Shown here piece by piece: positions 1 through 9,701 of a DNA stretch of 64,000 nt. The DNA is from Planctomonas deserti (GTDB lineage Bacteria; Actinomycetota; Actinomycetes; Actinomycetales; Microbacteriaceae): NCBI RefSeq assembly GCF_003067705.1, contig NZ_QANL01000003.1, forward strand, positions 310,001 through 374,000, in the 5' to 3' direction. The stretch's first letter is position 1, and each line of letters starts with the position of its first letter. Both the position numbers and the translations under genes were made by a program. A model generated the notes under the pieces. It saw nothing but the letters and a program-made list of their open reading frames with translations. It made no database searches and was not told where the DNA came from.

Positions 1-803
1 AGGACGGGACTCTGCAGGGGCTGCTCGAGCTCTCCGGCACCCCGTATGTGGGTAACGGCGTGCTCGCCGGCGCCATCGCGATGGACAAGTTCCGGTGCCA
101 GCAGGTGCTCGGCGGCAGCGGCATCCCGACGGTGCCCACCGTCGTGATCGATCGCGCGAACCGGGCGCACGCGCAGAGGCTGGTGGACCGGGCGGCGGTC
201 CTGGGCTACCCGCTGTTCGTGAAGCCGAACCGATCCGGCTCGAGCGTCGGCGCGACCCGGGTCGAGGACCCGGCCGACCTGTCGGCCGCCGTCGACGCAG
301 CCCTGGCCCACGACGACGCGGCGCTGCTGCAGCCGTTCCAGGCCGGGGACGAGGTCGACGTCGCCGTGCTGCAACGGCCAGATGGGTCCCTCGCGGTCGC
401 ACCCCCGCTGCGCGTGCGGCTGAGCACGGACGCGTCGTACTTCGACTACGCGAGCAAGTACAGCCCGGGGTCCGTCGAGTTCGAGATCCCGGCGCGGGTG
501 CCGACCACGGTCGCGGACCGGGTGTGCGCGCTCGCCCTGCTCGCCTTCGAGGCCCTCGGCTGCGAGGGGCTCGCGCGCATCGATTTCTTCGTGACCACCG
601 ACGGCCGGGTGCTGCTTAACGAGGTGAACACCATGCCGGGCCTGACGAGCCGCAGCCAGTTCCCGCGGATGTGGGCCGCCGCCGGGATGGGCTATCCCGA
701 CCTGCTGACCGCGCTCCTGAACCGGGCGTTCGCCGCGCGCGGAATCGCCGCGCCGGTCGGAACGGCCGCACCTGACCGCGACGCCCGGGTGGGCCGGGGA
801 TAA
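1..803 (+). CDS. ddl: D-alanine--D-alanine ligase, C-terminal part (5' end outside window)
   Basis: ATP-grasp ligase that joins two D-alanines for the peptidoglycan stem peptide, in the cytoplasm. The frame is already open at base 3 ([17 protein letters not shown]...), so the N-terminus lies to the left; about 266 residues are visible. Family marks are the glycine/serine loop [10 protein letters not shown], the GDEVDV strand, and the metal and substrate segment RIDFF...[16 protein letters not shown], where Asp, Glu and Asn bind magnesium. It stops at TAA 801-803, only seven bases before recO. Nothing suggests damage. The identity is very secure; only the true start is unknown. Confidence 0.95.
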   Translation, partial: DGTLQGLLELSGTPYVGNGVLAGAIAMDKFRCQQVLGGSGIPTVPTVVIDRANRAHAQRLVDRAAVLGYPLFVKPNRSGSSVGATRVEDPADLSAAVDAALAHDDAALLQPFQAGDEVDVAVLQRPDGSLAVAPPLRVRLSTDASYFDYASKYSPGSVEFEIPARVPTTVADRVCALALLAFEALGCEGLARIDFFVTTDGRVLLNEVNTMPGLTSRSQFPRMWAAAGMGYPDLLTALLNRAFAARGIAAPVGTAAPDRDARVGRG

Positions 804-804
804 T
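799..804 (+). promoter_or_regulatory. Candidate -10 element for leaderless recO
   Basis: GATAAT ends exactly six bases before the recO GTG, overlapping the ddl stop codon. That spacing puts transcription start on or next to the start codon, as in leaderless actinobacterial messages. The same spacing occurs before dusB, dnaG, the NIPA-like gene and the TetR gene in this window. No good -35 box is visible. Confidence 0.4.
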
Positions 805-810
805 CGAGGG

Positions 811-1754
<944 letters not shown>

Positions 1755-1758
<4 letters not shown>

Positions 1759-2558
1759 GCCCGGTGCGCAAGACCCACCGCGACGCCGTCGACTTCCGCC
1801 CGCTCGACTGGACCGGCATCTACCCGCCCGAGCTGCCCGCGGGCGCGGTGCCCGAGCATGTGGCCATCGTCATGGACGGCAACGGCCGGTGGGCGAACGG
1901 ACGCGGCCTCACCCGCATCGAGGGCCACCGCGCGGGGGAGGCGTCGCTGCTCGACGTCGTCGCGGGCGCCATCCAGATCGGGGTGAAGCACCTCAGCGTG
2001 TACGCGTTCTCGACCGAGAACTGGAAGCGGTCGCCCGACGAGGTGCGCTTCCTTATGGGCTTCAACCGCGACGTGCTGCACCGCAGGCGTGACCAGCTCA
2101 ACGAGTGGGGAGTGCGCGTGCGCTGGGCCGGGCGGTCGCCGCGCCTGTGGTCCTCGGTGATCAAGGAGCTACAGTTCGCGGAGCGCCTCACGGAGCACAA
2201 CGACACCCTGACGCTCACGATGTGCGTGAACTACGGCGGCCGCACCGAGATTGCGGATGCGGTGCGCGGCATCGCGGAGGACGTGGCCGCGGGCAGGCTG
2301 AAGCCGTCCGGGGTGACGGAGAAGACCATCCAGAGCCGCCTGTACACGGCTGAGCTTCCCGACGTCGACCTCTTCGTGCGCAGCTCGGGGGAGCAGCGTA
2401 CGAGCAACTTTCTGCTCTGGCAGAGCGCCTACGCCGAGATGGTGTTCCTCGACACCCTGTGGCCGGACTTCACGCGCCAGCAGCTGTGGGACGCCATCCA
2501 GCTGTACGCGTCGCGTTCCCGCCGTTTCGGCGGCGCCGTCGACGCCCCGAAGGCCTGA
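1755..2558 (+). CDS. uppS: Isoprenyl transferase (undecaprenyl diphosphate synthase family)
   Basis: Cis-prenyltransferase that adds isopentenyl units to make the polyprenyl diphosphate carrier for cell-wall precursors, at the inner face of the membrane. The 267-residue product carries the family blocks [13 protein letters not shown] (catalytic Asp), the FSTENWKR segment, and near the C-terminus [17 protein letters not shown] followed by LWQSAYAE. I chose the GTG at 1755 because it overlaps the recO TGA in a GTGA arrangement; the open frame extends much further upstream but only as a shadow of recO. In actinobacteria this family can make Z,E-mixed or shorter (decaprenyl) products; the exact chain length cannot be read from sequence. 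Confidence 0.94.
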
Positions 2559-2584
2559 CCGAGGACGCAGGGCCCCGCGAGCAC

Positions 2585-2668
2585 GTTCCGAATTCAGGTT
2601 CCATTGCGACACGCCGCATCTGAGGGCCTTCATACGCGGCGTGTCGCAGGACAGCCTGAATCCGGAAC
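2585..2668. repeat. Large imperfect inverted repeat between uppS and glyS
   Basis: Two 33-base arms (2585-2617 and 2636-2668) are reverse complements except for an internal block of about seven bases and one isolated mismatch; the loop is 18 bases. The inner stem ends in GCGGCGTGTCGCA on the right arm. It follows the uppS stop by 27 bases, so it may act as a transcription end, but there is no U-run; it could also be a dispersed intergenic element. Confidence 0.75.
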
Positions 2669-2740
2669 GGGACGGGACGGGGACGGGGACGGGCAGGGGA
2701 GGGGACGGGGCCGGGGGCGGGCGGCTGGGGTCCGGAGGCT
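2669..2740 (+). repeat. G-rich tract with GGGACG-type short repeats
   Basis: Immediately after the inverted repeat the top strand contains a dense series of G-runs of 3-5 bases, first as iterations of GGGAC, then irregular. Such a tract could fold as a G-quadruplex on the coding strand upstream of glyS. Function is not shown. Confidence 0.6.
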
Positions 2741-2851
2741 GGCGGGGAAGTCCGCCCGGTCGGGGCGGCCGACGCCGCCCCCATAGACTTGGCGAGACTT
2801 TTTCTCGGGCCGGGCATCCAGCTCGGCGGAAACAACTGGAGTGCAACACAC

Positions 2852-4237
2852 GTGGCCAACGCATCGCGTCTCGATCCCGTCATCAACCTCGCCAAGCGGC
2901 GCGGATTCGTCTTCCAGGCGGGTGAGATCTACGGCGGCTCGCGTTCCGCCTGGGACTACGGGCCGCACGGCGTCGCGCTGAAGGACAACATCAAGCGCCA
3001 GTGGTGGCAGAGCATGGTGCAGGGCCGCGACGACGTCGTCGGCCTCGACTCCTCGGTGATCCTGCCCCGCCAGGTCTGGGAGGCGTCCGGCCACGTCGAC
3101 GTCTTCACCGACCCGCTGGTCGAGTCGCTGCACACCCACAAGCGCTACCGCGCCGACCACCTGCTCGAGGCCTACGAGGAGAAGCACGGCCACCCGCCGG
3201 CCAACGGCCTCGCCGACATCCGCGACCCCGAGACGGGTCAGCCGGGCGCCTGGACCGAGCCCCAGAACTTCTCCGGCCTTCTGAAGACCTTCCTCGGGCC
3301 CGTCGACAACGAGCAGGGCATGCACTACCTCCGCCCCGAGACGGCGCAGGGCATCTTCGTGAACTTCGCCAACGTGCTCGGCGCGGCGCGCATGAAGCCC
3401 CCCTTCGGCATCGGCCAGATCGGCAAGAGCTTCCGCAACGAGATCACGCCCGGCAACTTCATCTTCCGCACGCGCGAGTTCGAGCAGATGGAGATGGAGT
3501 ACTTCGTCGAGCCGGGCACGGACGCCGAGTGGCACCAGTACTGGATCGACCAGCGCTTCGCCTGGTACACCGACCTCGGCATCGATCCCGAGAACCTGCG
3601 CCTGTTCGAGCACCCGGCGGAGAAGCTGTCGCACTACTCGACGCGCACGGTGGACATCGAGTACCGCTTCGGCTTCCAGGGCAGCGAGTGGGGCGAGCTC
3701 GAGGGCATCGCGAACCGCACGGACTACGACCTCCGCACGCACGGCGCCGCCTCCGGCACTGAGCTGTCCTACTTCGACCAGAACAAGAACGAGCGTTGGA
3801 TCCCCTACGTGATCGAGCCCGCGGCCGGCCTCACCCGCTCGCTCATGGCGTTCCTGGTCGACGCGTACTCCGAGGACGAGGCGCCGAACGCGAAGGGCGG
3901 CGTCGACAAGCGCACGGTGCTGCGACTCGACCGCAGGCTCTCCCCGGTCAAGGTCGCCGTGCTGCCGCTGTCCCGCAACGAGCGGCTCTCCCCGCTGGCC
4001 CGGGAGGTCGCCGCCGACCTGCGCAAGCACTGGAACATCGAGTTCGACGACGCGGGCGCCATCGGCCGCCGCTACCGCCGGCAGGACGAGATCGGCACCC
4101 CGTTCTGCGTCACGGTCGACTTCGACTCGCTCGACGACCGCGCCGTCACCGTGCGCGAGCGCGACACCATGGGCCAGGAGCGCATCTCGCTCGACCGGCT
4201 GAAGGGCTACCTGGCGGAGCAGCTGCTCGGCGCCTGA
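2852..4237 (+). CDS. glyS: Glycyl-tRNA synthetase, class II single-chain type
   Basis: Charges tRNA-Gly with glycine in the cytoplasm. I place the start at GTG 2852 ([19 protein letters not shown]), which gives 461 residues, the normal length in actinobacteria, and has GGAG about ten bases upstream; the frame runs open to 2789 but those residues do not fit the family. Class II motifs are visible: [13 protein letters not shown] near the N-terminus, [13 protein letters not shown], the motif 2 arginine in [13 protein letters not shown], and motif 3 in [13 protein letters not shown]. The C-terminal anticodon-binding domain follows ([12 protein letters not shown]). It stands alone; TAGACT at 2783 could be its -10. 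Confidence 0.96.
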   Translation: MANASRLDPVINLAKRRGFVFQAGEIYGGSRSAWDYGPHGVALKDNIKRQWWQSMVQGRDDVVGLDSSVILPRQVWEASGHVDVFTDPLVESLHTHKRYRADHLLEAYEEKHGHPPANGLADIRDPETGQPGAWTEPQNFSGLLKTFLGPVDNEQGMHYLRPETAQGIFVNFANVLGAARMKPPFGIGQIGKSFRNEITPGNFIFRTREFEQMEMEYFVEPGTDAEWHQYWIDQRFAWYTDLGIDPENLRLFEHPAEKLSHYSTRTVDIEYRFGFQGSEWGELEGIANRTDYDLRTHGAASGTELSYFDQNKNERWIPYVIEPAAGLTRSLMAFLVDAYSEDEAPNAKGGVDKRTVLRLDRRLSPVKVAVLPLSRNERLSPLAREVAADLRKHWNIEFDDAGAIGRRYRRQDEIGTPFCVTVDFDSLDDRAVTVRERDTMGQERISLDRLKGYLAEQLLGA

Positions 4238-4265
4238 CACAGGGCGACGGCGGATCCGGGCGGCG

Positions 4266-4293
4266 GATCAGCGCGCGTGCACGCGCGCTGATC
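4266..4293. terminator. 28-base perfect palindrome after glyS, probable terminator
   Basis: The sequence centred at 4279/4280 is an exact 28-base palindrome starting and ending GATC, with an alternating GC core. It lies 29 bases after the glyS stop and has no T-run, so if it ends transcription it is a GC-stem type rather than a classical intrinsic terminator. Confidence 0.5.
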
Positions 4294-4460
4294 GCCGCCA
4301 CACCGGGCGCGCTCGCCCGAAGAGGTGGGCCGCATCTTGCGCTGCCCGCCTCCGTCGGCGAAGGTGAATCGAACCCGGAGGAGTCGACGGGCGGGCGGCG
4401 GCCCCGCTCCGCCCTCGACCTCCCCGACAACCGGCGCACCGGAGAATCGGGATCGACGAC

Positions 4461-5570
4461 GTGAAGCACGCAATTCAGGCCCGCCCCTGGCTCGCCGTCG
4501 TGCTCGCCTTCCTGGCCGGGGCGCTCGTCGTCACGGTCGCCTGGGTTGCCGTCGCGACCGTCGATCGCGTCCGGGGAGCGGATCCCGGCCCGGCCGAGGC
4601 CGGTCCGTCGGAGTCCCCGGGCGGAAGCACGGCTTCGCCGGATGCGTCGAGCTCCCCGGCCCCGCCCGCGAACGCGGGCGAGGAGTGCCCCGATCCCACC
4701 GTCGAGGTGGGAACGGCCGACGAGCTCGAGGATGCGCTGACGGCGGCGCGCCCGGGCGACGTCATCGGCATCCGGCCCGGGGAGTACGTCGGCAACTTCG
4801 TGGCCCGTGCCTCCGGCACGCCGGAGCAGCCCATCCATCTCTGCGGCACCGCGGACGCGGTCCTCGACGGCGACGACGATGGCGACGGCTACGTCTTCCA
4901 CCTCGACCACGCGCAGTACTGGGTGCTCGACGGCTTCTCCGTGACGAACGGGCAGAAGGGCGTCATGGCGGACGGAACCGTCGGGTCCGTGATCCGCGGG
5001 CTCACGGTCTTCGCCATCGGCGACGAGGCGATCCACCTCCGCAACTTCAGCACGGACAACGTCGTCCGCGGCAACACGGTCTCGGACACCGGTCGGAGCA
5101 AGAAGAAGTCGGGCGAGGGCATCTACATCGGCTCCGCCGAGAGCAACTGGTGCGACATCACCGACTGCGACCCCGACCTGAGCGACCGCAACATCGTCGA
5201 GGACAACCGCATCTCCGGAACCACGGCGGAGAGCGTCGACGTCAAGGAGGGCACGACCGGCGGCATCATCCGCGGCAACACGTTCGACGGCTCGGACATC
5301 TCAGCCGCCGACTCCTGGGTCGACGTGAAGGGCAACGGCTGGCTGATCGAGGGCAACACCGGCACGAACTCGCCGGGTGACGGCTTCCAGACCCACGAGA
5401 TCCTGGACGGCTGGGGCACCGACAACGTCTTCCGCGACAACACCGCGACCGTGAACGGACCGGGCTTCGGCTACGCGCTCACCCCGGTGCTCGACAACGT
5501 CGTCGAGTGCAGCAACCGGGCCACCGGCGGCGACGAGGGCCTGGCCAACGTGGAGTGCGTCCGCGCGTAG
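4461..5570 (+). CDS. Membrane-anchored or secreted right-handed parallel beta-helix protein
   Basis: The 369-residue product begins with a basic stretch and one hydrophobic segment (about residues 9-32, LAVVLAFLAGALVVTVAWVA), then a Pro/Ser/Ala/Gly linker to about residue 72. The rest shows the beta-helix pattern of repeating Asn/Gly turns (VLDGFSVTNG, VVRGNTVSDTG, IVEDNRISG, IIRGNTFDGS, LIEGNTGTN, VFRDNTATVNG). Such folds occur in polysaccharide lyases and surface carbohydrate-binding proteins; no catalytic residues can be assigned. Paired cysteines (about 73, 131, 233, 239, 350, 366) fit an exported protein. It stands alone between glyS and the FrnE-like gene. Function unknown. Confidence 0.8.
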   Translation: MKHAIQARPWLAVVLAFLAGALVVTVAWVAVATVDRVRGADPGPAEAGPSESPGGSTASPDASSSPAPPANAGEECPDPTVEVGTADELEDALTAARPGDVIGIRPGEYVGNFVARASGTPEQPIHLCGTADAVLDGDDDGDGYVFHLDHAQYWVLDGFSVTNGQKGVMADGTVGSVIRGLTVFAIGDEAIHLRNFSTDNVVRGNTVSDTGRSKKKSGEGIYIGSAESNWCDITDCDPDLSDRNIVEDNRISGTTAESVDVKEGTTGGIIRGNTFDGSDISAADSWVDVKGNGWLIEGNTGTNSPGDGFQTHEILDGWGTDNVFRDNTATVNGPGFGYALTPVLDNVVECSNRATGGDEGLANVECVRA

Positions 5571-5623
5571 CCCGTTTTCCCTCGCCGGGAATACCGGTCG
5601 AGGCCAGAGCGGTTGCCCCCTTC

Positions 5624-6322
5624 GTGAGCACCGATTCCCTCCCCGCCAACCCGCCCATCAAGGTCGACATCTGGTCCGACGTGCAGTGTCCCTGGTGCTA
5701 CATCGGCAAGCGGAAGTTCGAGGCCGGCGTCGAGCGCTTCGGCGGCGCGGTGGACGTCGAGTACCACTCCTTCGAGCTCGCGCCGGACACCCCGGTGGAC
5801 TACGAGGGCAGTACCCGCGACTACCTGAGCGCGCGTAAGGGGCTGCCGGCGGCGGACGTCGACCGGATGCTCGAGCACGTGACCGGCATCGCGGCGAGCG
5901 TCGGGCTCGACTACGACTTCGACGCCGTGCACCAGACCAACACGGTGCTCGCTCACCAGCTCCTGCACCACGCGAAGTCCAAGGGGCTGCAGGCCGAGAT
6001 GAAGGAGCGGCTGCTCCGCGCCTACTTCGTGGAGGGCGCGCACGTCGGGCGGGTGGCGGACCTCGCGGACCTCGCCGCGGAGATCGGGCTCGACCGCGAG
6101 GACGCCGTGAGGGCGCTCGAGTCCGGCGAGCACCTCGCCGCCGTGAAGGCCGACGTCGCGCAGGCGGCCGCGTACGGCATCAACGGAGTGCCGTTCTACG
6201 TCATCGACGGGCGCTACGGCATCTCGGGCGCCCAGGACCCGGCCGTGTTCGCCCAGGCGCTCGATCAGGTCGCGGCCGAGCGCGCCGACGGCGCGTCGGT
6301 CCCCTCGGGAGCGGGCGCGTGA
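5624..6322 (+). CDS. DsbA-family oxidoreductase, FrnE type
   Basis: Thioredoxin-fold protein with an inserted helical domain, related to FrnE and 2-hydroxychromene-2-carboxylate isomerase. The active-site motif CPWC is at residues 22-25 (SDVQCPWCYIGKRKFE), and the cis-proline region is NGVPFYVIDGRYGISGAQDP near residue 195. I chose GTG 5624 (MSTDSLPANPP), giving 232 residues; earlier in-frame starts add an Arg-rich stretch that is a shadow of the preceding gene. No signal peptide is present, so it should act in the cytoplasm, as other FrnE proteins do in oxidative stress. The stop overlaps a 44-codon frame. Confidence 0.9.
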   Translation: MSTDSLPANPPIKVDIWSDVQCPWCYIGKRKFEAGVERFGGAVDVEYHSFELAPDTPVDYEGSTRDYLSARKGLPAADVDRMLEHVTGIAASVGLDYDFDAVHQTNTVLAHQLLHHAKSKGLQAEMKERLLRAYFVEGAHVGRVADLADLAAEIGLDREDAVRALESGEHLAAVKADVAQAAAYGINGVPFYVIDGRYGISGAQDPAVFAQALDQVAAERADGASVPSGAGA

Positions 6323-6453
6323 GCGACCCGGAGGTCGTCGCGGTCGCCGCGTCGCCACTGCGGATGCTCGGGGACGCGTTCGTGCCCGTGTGCGTGGACG
6401 ACGCGTGCATCATCCCCGTGCCCTCGAACGCCGGGGACGACAGCCGCGATTAG
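6319..6453 (+). CDS. Possible 44-residue protein coupled to the FrnE-like gene
   Basis: A GTG at 6319 overlaps the FrnE stop by four bases (GTGA), the same coupling seen at recO-uppS, and opens a 44-codon frame ending TAG 6451-6453. The peptide reads MSDPEVVAVAASPLRMLG, then a Val/Cys/Asp-rich middle with two cysteines (VCVDDAC) and an acidic end (GDDSRD). I do not recognise a family. The overlap and the paired cysteines beside a thiol oxidoreductase are suggestive, but so short a frame could arise by chance. Confidence 0.35.
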   Translation: MSDPEVVAVAASPLRMLGDAFVPVCVDDACIIPVPSNAGDDSRD

Positions 6454-6465
6454 TTGCGAACCCCT

Positions 6466-6500
6466 CCCGTCCCTTCGACAGGCTCAGGGACCGTGTAGGG
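6466..6500 (+). repeat. Dispersed short repeat (CCCTTCGACAGGCTCAGGGA type), single copy
   Basis: One copy of the CTTCGAC-RGCTCAGGGACCG element also found several times around the DUF222/HNH gene at 23.7-25.6 kb. It lies between two convergent genes, in the usual intergenic position for this repeat family. Confidence 0.8.
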
Positions 6501-6527
6501 CGTCCCTGGAAGCACGTCCCCAAGCGC

Positions 6528-7004
6528 CTAGAGCGGGTCGGTGATCTCCGCGACCGTGGCGCCGAGCGACTCGAGGAGCGCGTCGGCGTCCACGAAGAGG
6601 CTGTAGCCGTGCTCGCCCGCGCCCATCGCGATCCGGCGGCCGACGATGCCGGCGTCCGCGTACACCGGCCAGGCCGTCGTGCTGCCGAGCGGGGTGATGG
6701 TGCCTCGCTCGTACCCCGTCGCCTCGAGCGCCAGGTGCGGCTCGGGCAGACGCAGCTTGTTCACGCCCACAACGGCCCGGAGCTTCGGCCAGCTGATGCG
6801 CCGGTCGCCGGGCACGAGGGCGAAGAGGTACTCGCCGTCGTGACGTCGCACGACGAGCGACTTCACCAGCTCGCGGGGCTCGACGCCGAGCAGCCGCGCC
6901 GCGTGCGGCAGGTCGTCCGCCTCCGGGCGCCTGCGGAGCTCGATGTCGAGACCCCGTGCCGCGGCATCCACCACGACCCGTTCACGCCCTACGACCGACG
7001 ACAT
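6528..7004 (-). CDS. YbaK/EbsC family aminoacyl-tRNA deacylase
   Basis: The 158-residue protein matches the YbaK/ProX editing domain, which removes mischarged amino acids from tRNA (YbaK: Cys-tRNA-Pro). Recognisable are VKSLVVRRHDGEYLFALVPGDR, where the lysine of the VKSL motif is the conserved catalytic lysine, the WPKLRAVVGVNKLRL segment, and the GYERGTITPLG loop with its conserved glycines. Length is typical for a stand-alone deacylase. It is convergent with the FrnE-like gene and divergent from dusB; its start lies 57 bases from the dusB start. Exact tRNA specificity is not visible. Confidence 0.88.
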   Translation of the reverse strand: MSSVVGRERVVVDAAARGLDIELRRRPEADDLPHAARLLGVEPRELVKSLVVRRHDGEYLFALVPGDRRISWPKLRAVVGVNKLRLPEPHLALEATGYERGTITPLGSTTAWPVYADAGIVGRRIAMGAGEHGYSLFVDADALLESLGATVAEITDPL

Positions 7005-7061
7005 TCCACCTCCTGGGGAGGCGTGCCCGTCCGGCTCAGCCTCATCTGGGACAATCGAGGG

Positions 7062-8240
7062 GTGACAACCCTCGCTCCCGCCGCGCCCAGCCTATCGATC
7101 GGCCCCATCGCGCTCGACGTGCCCGTCGTGCTCGCGCCCATGGCCGGCATCACGAACACGGCGTTCCGCCGGCTCTGCCGCGAGTTCGGCGCGGGCCTCT
7201 ACGTGAGCGAGATGATCACCAGCCGGGCCCTGGTCGAGCGCACCCCGGAGTCGCTCCGGCTGATCACGCACCACGAGTCAGAGACGCCCCGGTCCATCCA
7301 GCTCTACGGCGTGGACCCGAAGACGGTGTCCGAGGCCGTGACGATGCTCGTCGCCGAGGACCGGGCGGACCACATCGACCTGAACTTCGGCTGCCCGGTG
7401 CCCAAGGTCACCCGCAAGGGCGGGGGAGCGGCGCTGCCCTGGAAGCTCGGCCTGTTCCGCGAGATCGTCGAGCGCGCCGTGGCCGCCGCCGGGCCGATCC
7501 CGCTCACGGTGAAGATGCGCAAGGGCATCGACTCCGACCACCTGACCTACCTCGAGGCGGGCAAGGCCGCGGAGGGCGCGGGCGTCGCCTCCATGGCGTT
7601 GCACGCCCGCACCGCCGCCGAGTTCTACTCGGGCTCCGCGGACTGGTCGGCCATCGCCACCCTCAAGCAGACCGTCACGACCGTCCCCGTGCTCGGCAAC
7701 GGCGACATCTGGTCCGCCCAGGACGCGCTCCGCATGGTCGACGAGACCGGATGCGACGGCGTCGTGGTCGGCCGCGGCTGCCTCGGCCGGCCGTGGCTGT
7801 TCGGCGACCTGGCCGCGGCGTTCCGCGCCCGGGAGAACGGCGAGACCCTCGACGACTCCGCGCTGCACCGCCCGTCTCTCGGCATGGTCGCGCAGGCGTT
7901 CCGCAGGCACGCGGAGCTGCTCGTCGAGTTCTTCGACGACGAGGACCGCGGCTGCCGCGACATCCGCAAGCACGTCGCCTGGTACTTCAAGGGCTACCCG
8001 GTGGGCGGCGACCTCCGAGCCGCGCTCGCGACCGTCGGCAGCCTGCAGCAGCTCGACGACCTGCTCGCCACCCTCGACGTCGACCAGCCCTACCCGGGCG
8101 AGGCCGCCGAGGGCGCCCGCGGCAGGGCGGGATCGCCCAAGCGACCCGCCCTTCCCGACCGCTGGCTCGAGTCCCGCGACCTCGGCGCCACGCATCGCGG
8201 CGAGCTCGCCGAGGCGGAGCTGAGCACCAGTGGCGGATAG
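7062..8240 (+). CDS. dusB: tRNA dihydrouridine synthase
   Basis: FMN-dependent enzyme reducing uridines in the tRNA D-loop. The 392-residue product has the Dus signature blocks APMAGITNTAFRRLCREFGAGLYVSEM, IDLNFGCPVPKVTRKGGGAALP with the catalytic cysteine, VKMRKGID, ALHARTAAEFYSG, NGDIWSAQDA and the FMN phosphate site GCDGVVVGRGCLGRPW. I place the start at GTG 7062, six bases after GACAAT, as a probable leaderless start; the open frame reaches back to 6390 only as the antisense of ybaK. The last 11 bases overlap the start of dgt, so the two are likely co-transcribed. Confidence 0.94.
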   Translation: MTTLAPAAPSLSIGPIALDVPVVLAPMAGITNTAFRRLCREFGAGLYVSEMITSRALVERTPESLRLITHHESETPRSIQLYGVDPKTVSEAVTMLVAEDRADHIDLNFGCPVPKVTRKGGGAALPWKLGLFREIVERAVAAAGPIPLTVKMRKGIDSDHLTYLEAGKAAEGAGVASMALHARTAAEFYSGSADWSAIATLKQTVTTVPVLGNGDIWSAQDALRMVDETGCDGVVVGRGCLGRPWLFGDLAAAFRARENGETLDDSALHRPSLGMVAQAFRRHAELLVEFFDDEDRGCRDIRKHVAWYFKGYPVGGDLRAALATVGSLQQLDDLLATLDVDQPYPGEAAEGARGRAGSPKRPALPDRWLESRDLGATHRGELAEAELSTSGG

Positions 8241-9579
8241 CCGCGTCGCGTCGCCCGACCTCGATCCGATCGGAACGGGAGCGCTCGAGGTGGACTCCGT
8301 CGGAGCCGGTCCGTTCGATCCCGGCCGCCAGGTCGGCTACACCCCGGCCGACGAGGAGCGCTGGCTGCCCGAGCAGCACAGCTCGCGCCGCACCGACTTC
8401 GCGCGCGACCGCGGCCGCCTGCTGCACTCCAGCGCGCTGCGGCGGCTGGCGGCGAAGACGCAGGTGCTGAGCCCGACGGCGGGGCTCGACTTCGCCCGGA
8501 ACCGCCTCACCCACTCGCTCGAGGTCGCGCAGGTGGGTCGCGAGCTCGCGACGAGCCTGCACCTTGCCCCCGACGTCGTGGACACGGCGTGCCTGGCGCA
8601 CGACCTCGGCCACCCGCCGTTCGGCCACAACGGCGAGCGCGCCCTGAACGAGTGGGCGGCCGACGTGGGCGGCTTCGAGGGCAACGCGCAGACCCTCCGC
8701 ATCCTCACCCGCCTGGAGCCCAAGGTGTTCGGCCCGGACGGGCGCACCTACGGCCTCAACCTCACCCGCGCCAGCCTCGACGCGAGCTGCAAGTACCCCT
8801 GGCCGTCGCAGCAGGCGGTGCCCGACCCGAGCGGCCGGCAGAAGTTCGGCTTCTACGACGACGACCTCGAGGCCTTCGAGTGGATGCGGGCGGGCGCGCC
8901 CGACCGCCGCCGCTGCATCGAGGCGCAGGTCATGGACCTCTCCGACGACATCGCCTATTCGGTGCACGACTTCGAGGACGCGATCTTCGGCGGCTACGTC
9001 GACGTGCGCGCGCTGACGGCCCGGGTGGATCACGCGTCCCTCGTCGAGTCCATGCACTCGTGGGTCGGCGGCGAGGTCAGCCGCGACGAGCTGCTCGCCG
9101 CGTTCGACCGGCTGGAGTCGCTCGAGAACTGGCTGACCGACTGGGACGGCAGCCGCGCCGCGCAGGGCCGGCTGAAGAACCTGACCAGCGAGCTGATCGG
9201 CCGGTTCGCCCGGGCCGCGACGGTCGCGACCCGGCGCGCGTACCCGCTGACCAGCATCACCCGGTTCGGCGCGGACGTGGTCGTGCCGCGCGAGGTCCAG
9301 GCCGAGATCGCGGTGCTCAAGGGCATCACGGCGGCGTTCGTCATGTCGCGCACCACGCGTCAGCCCATCTACCTGCAGCAGCGCGAGGTCCTCACCGCGC
9401 TGGCCGGCATGCTCTTCTACCTGGGCCCGAGCGAGATGGACCCCGGCTTCGCGGCGGACTGGCACATCGCCGAGGACGACACGGCCCGCAAGCGCGTCGT
9501 CGTGGACCAGGTGGCGAGCCTCACCGACCAGTCGGCGCTCGCCTGGTACGAGCGCCTGGTGCCCGGCACGCCCCTCTGA
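8230..9579 (+). CDS. dgt: Deoxyguanosinetriphosphate triphosphohydrolase
   Basis: HD-domain dNTP triphosphohydrolase releasing nucleoside and tripolyphosphate. In the 449-residue protein the metal ligands are visible in the order RNRLTHSLEVAQV (first His, near residue 95), CLAHDLGHPPFGHNGE (HD pair) and VMDLSDDIAYSVHDFEDA (last Asp). The N-terminal 35 residues are an acidic, variable leader. The GTG start overlaps the dusB stop by 11 bases. dusB-dgt-dnaG in this order is a standard actinobacterial arrangement, which supports the assignment. Confidence 0.94.
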   Translation: MADSRVASPDLDPIGTGALEVDSVGAGPFDPGRQVGYTPADEERWLPEQHSSRRTDFARDRGRLLHSSALRRLAAKTQVLSPTAGLDFARNRLTHSLEVAQVGRELATSLHLAPDVVDTACLAHDLGHPPFGHNGERALNEWAADVGGFEGNAQTLRILTRLEPKVFGPDGRTYGLNLTRASLDASCKYPWPSQQAVPDPSGRQKFGFYDDDLEAFEWMRAGAPDRRRCIEAQVMDLSDDIAYSVHDFEDAIFGGYVDVRALTARVDHASLVESMHSWVGGEVSRDELLAAFDRLESLENWLTDWDGSRAAQGRLKNLTSELIGRFARAATVATRRAYPLTSITRFGADVVVPREVQAEIAVLKGITAAFVMSRTTRQPIYLQQREVLTALAGMLFYLGPSEMDPGFAADWHIAEDDTARKRVVVDQVASLTDQSALAWYERLVPGTPL

Positions 9580-9689
9580 TCCTGGCCCGCGCACCCCGGC
9601 GTCCGCTCGCTCCCATCCCTCCCACCCCTCAGCGCGGTGGCGGCGAGGTGCCGAGGGCGAACACGTCCGGAGCTGTCGCCGGCCGAAAC

Positions 9690-9695
9690 TAGAAT
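9690..9695 (+). promoter_or_regulatory. Candidate -10 element for dnaG
   Basis: TAGAAT ends six bases before the dnaG ATG. No Shine-Dalgarno separates them, so dnaG may be transcribed from its start codon. The 122-base gap after dgt otherwise shows no clear structure. Confidence 0.45.
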
Positions 9696-9701
9696 CGAGC
9701 C

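Noticed and set aside
2559-2851. T-box or other riboswitch before glyS
   Set aside because: The region has an inverted repeat and G-runs but no T-box core sequence or terminator/antiterminator pair.
2630-4240. 536-codon minus-strand frame over glyS
   Set aside because: Shadow frame of glyS with no recognisable domain.
4362-4400. tRNA-like T-loop (GAATCGAACCC on the plus strand)
   Set aside because: The complement contains GGGTTCGATTC, but the flanking bases form no T-stem and no acceptor or anticodon arm can be drawn.
6468-6499. Terminator between the FrnE-like and ybaK genes
   Set aside because: The sequence is a copy of the dispersed CTTCGAC repeat and does not form a stem of useful length on its own.
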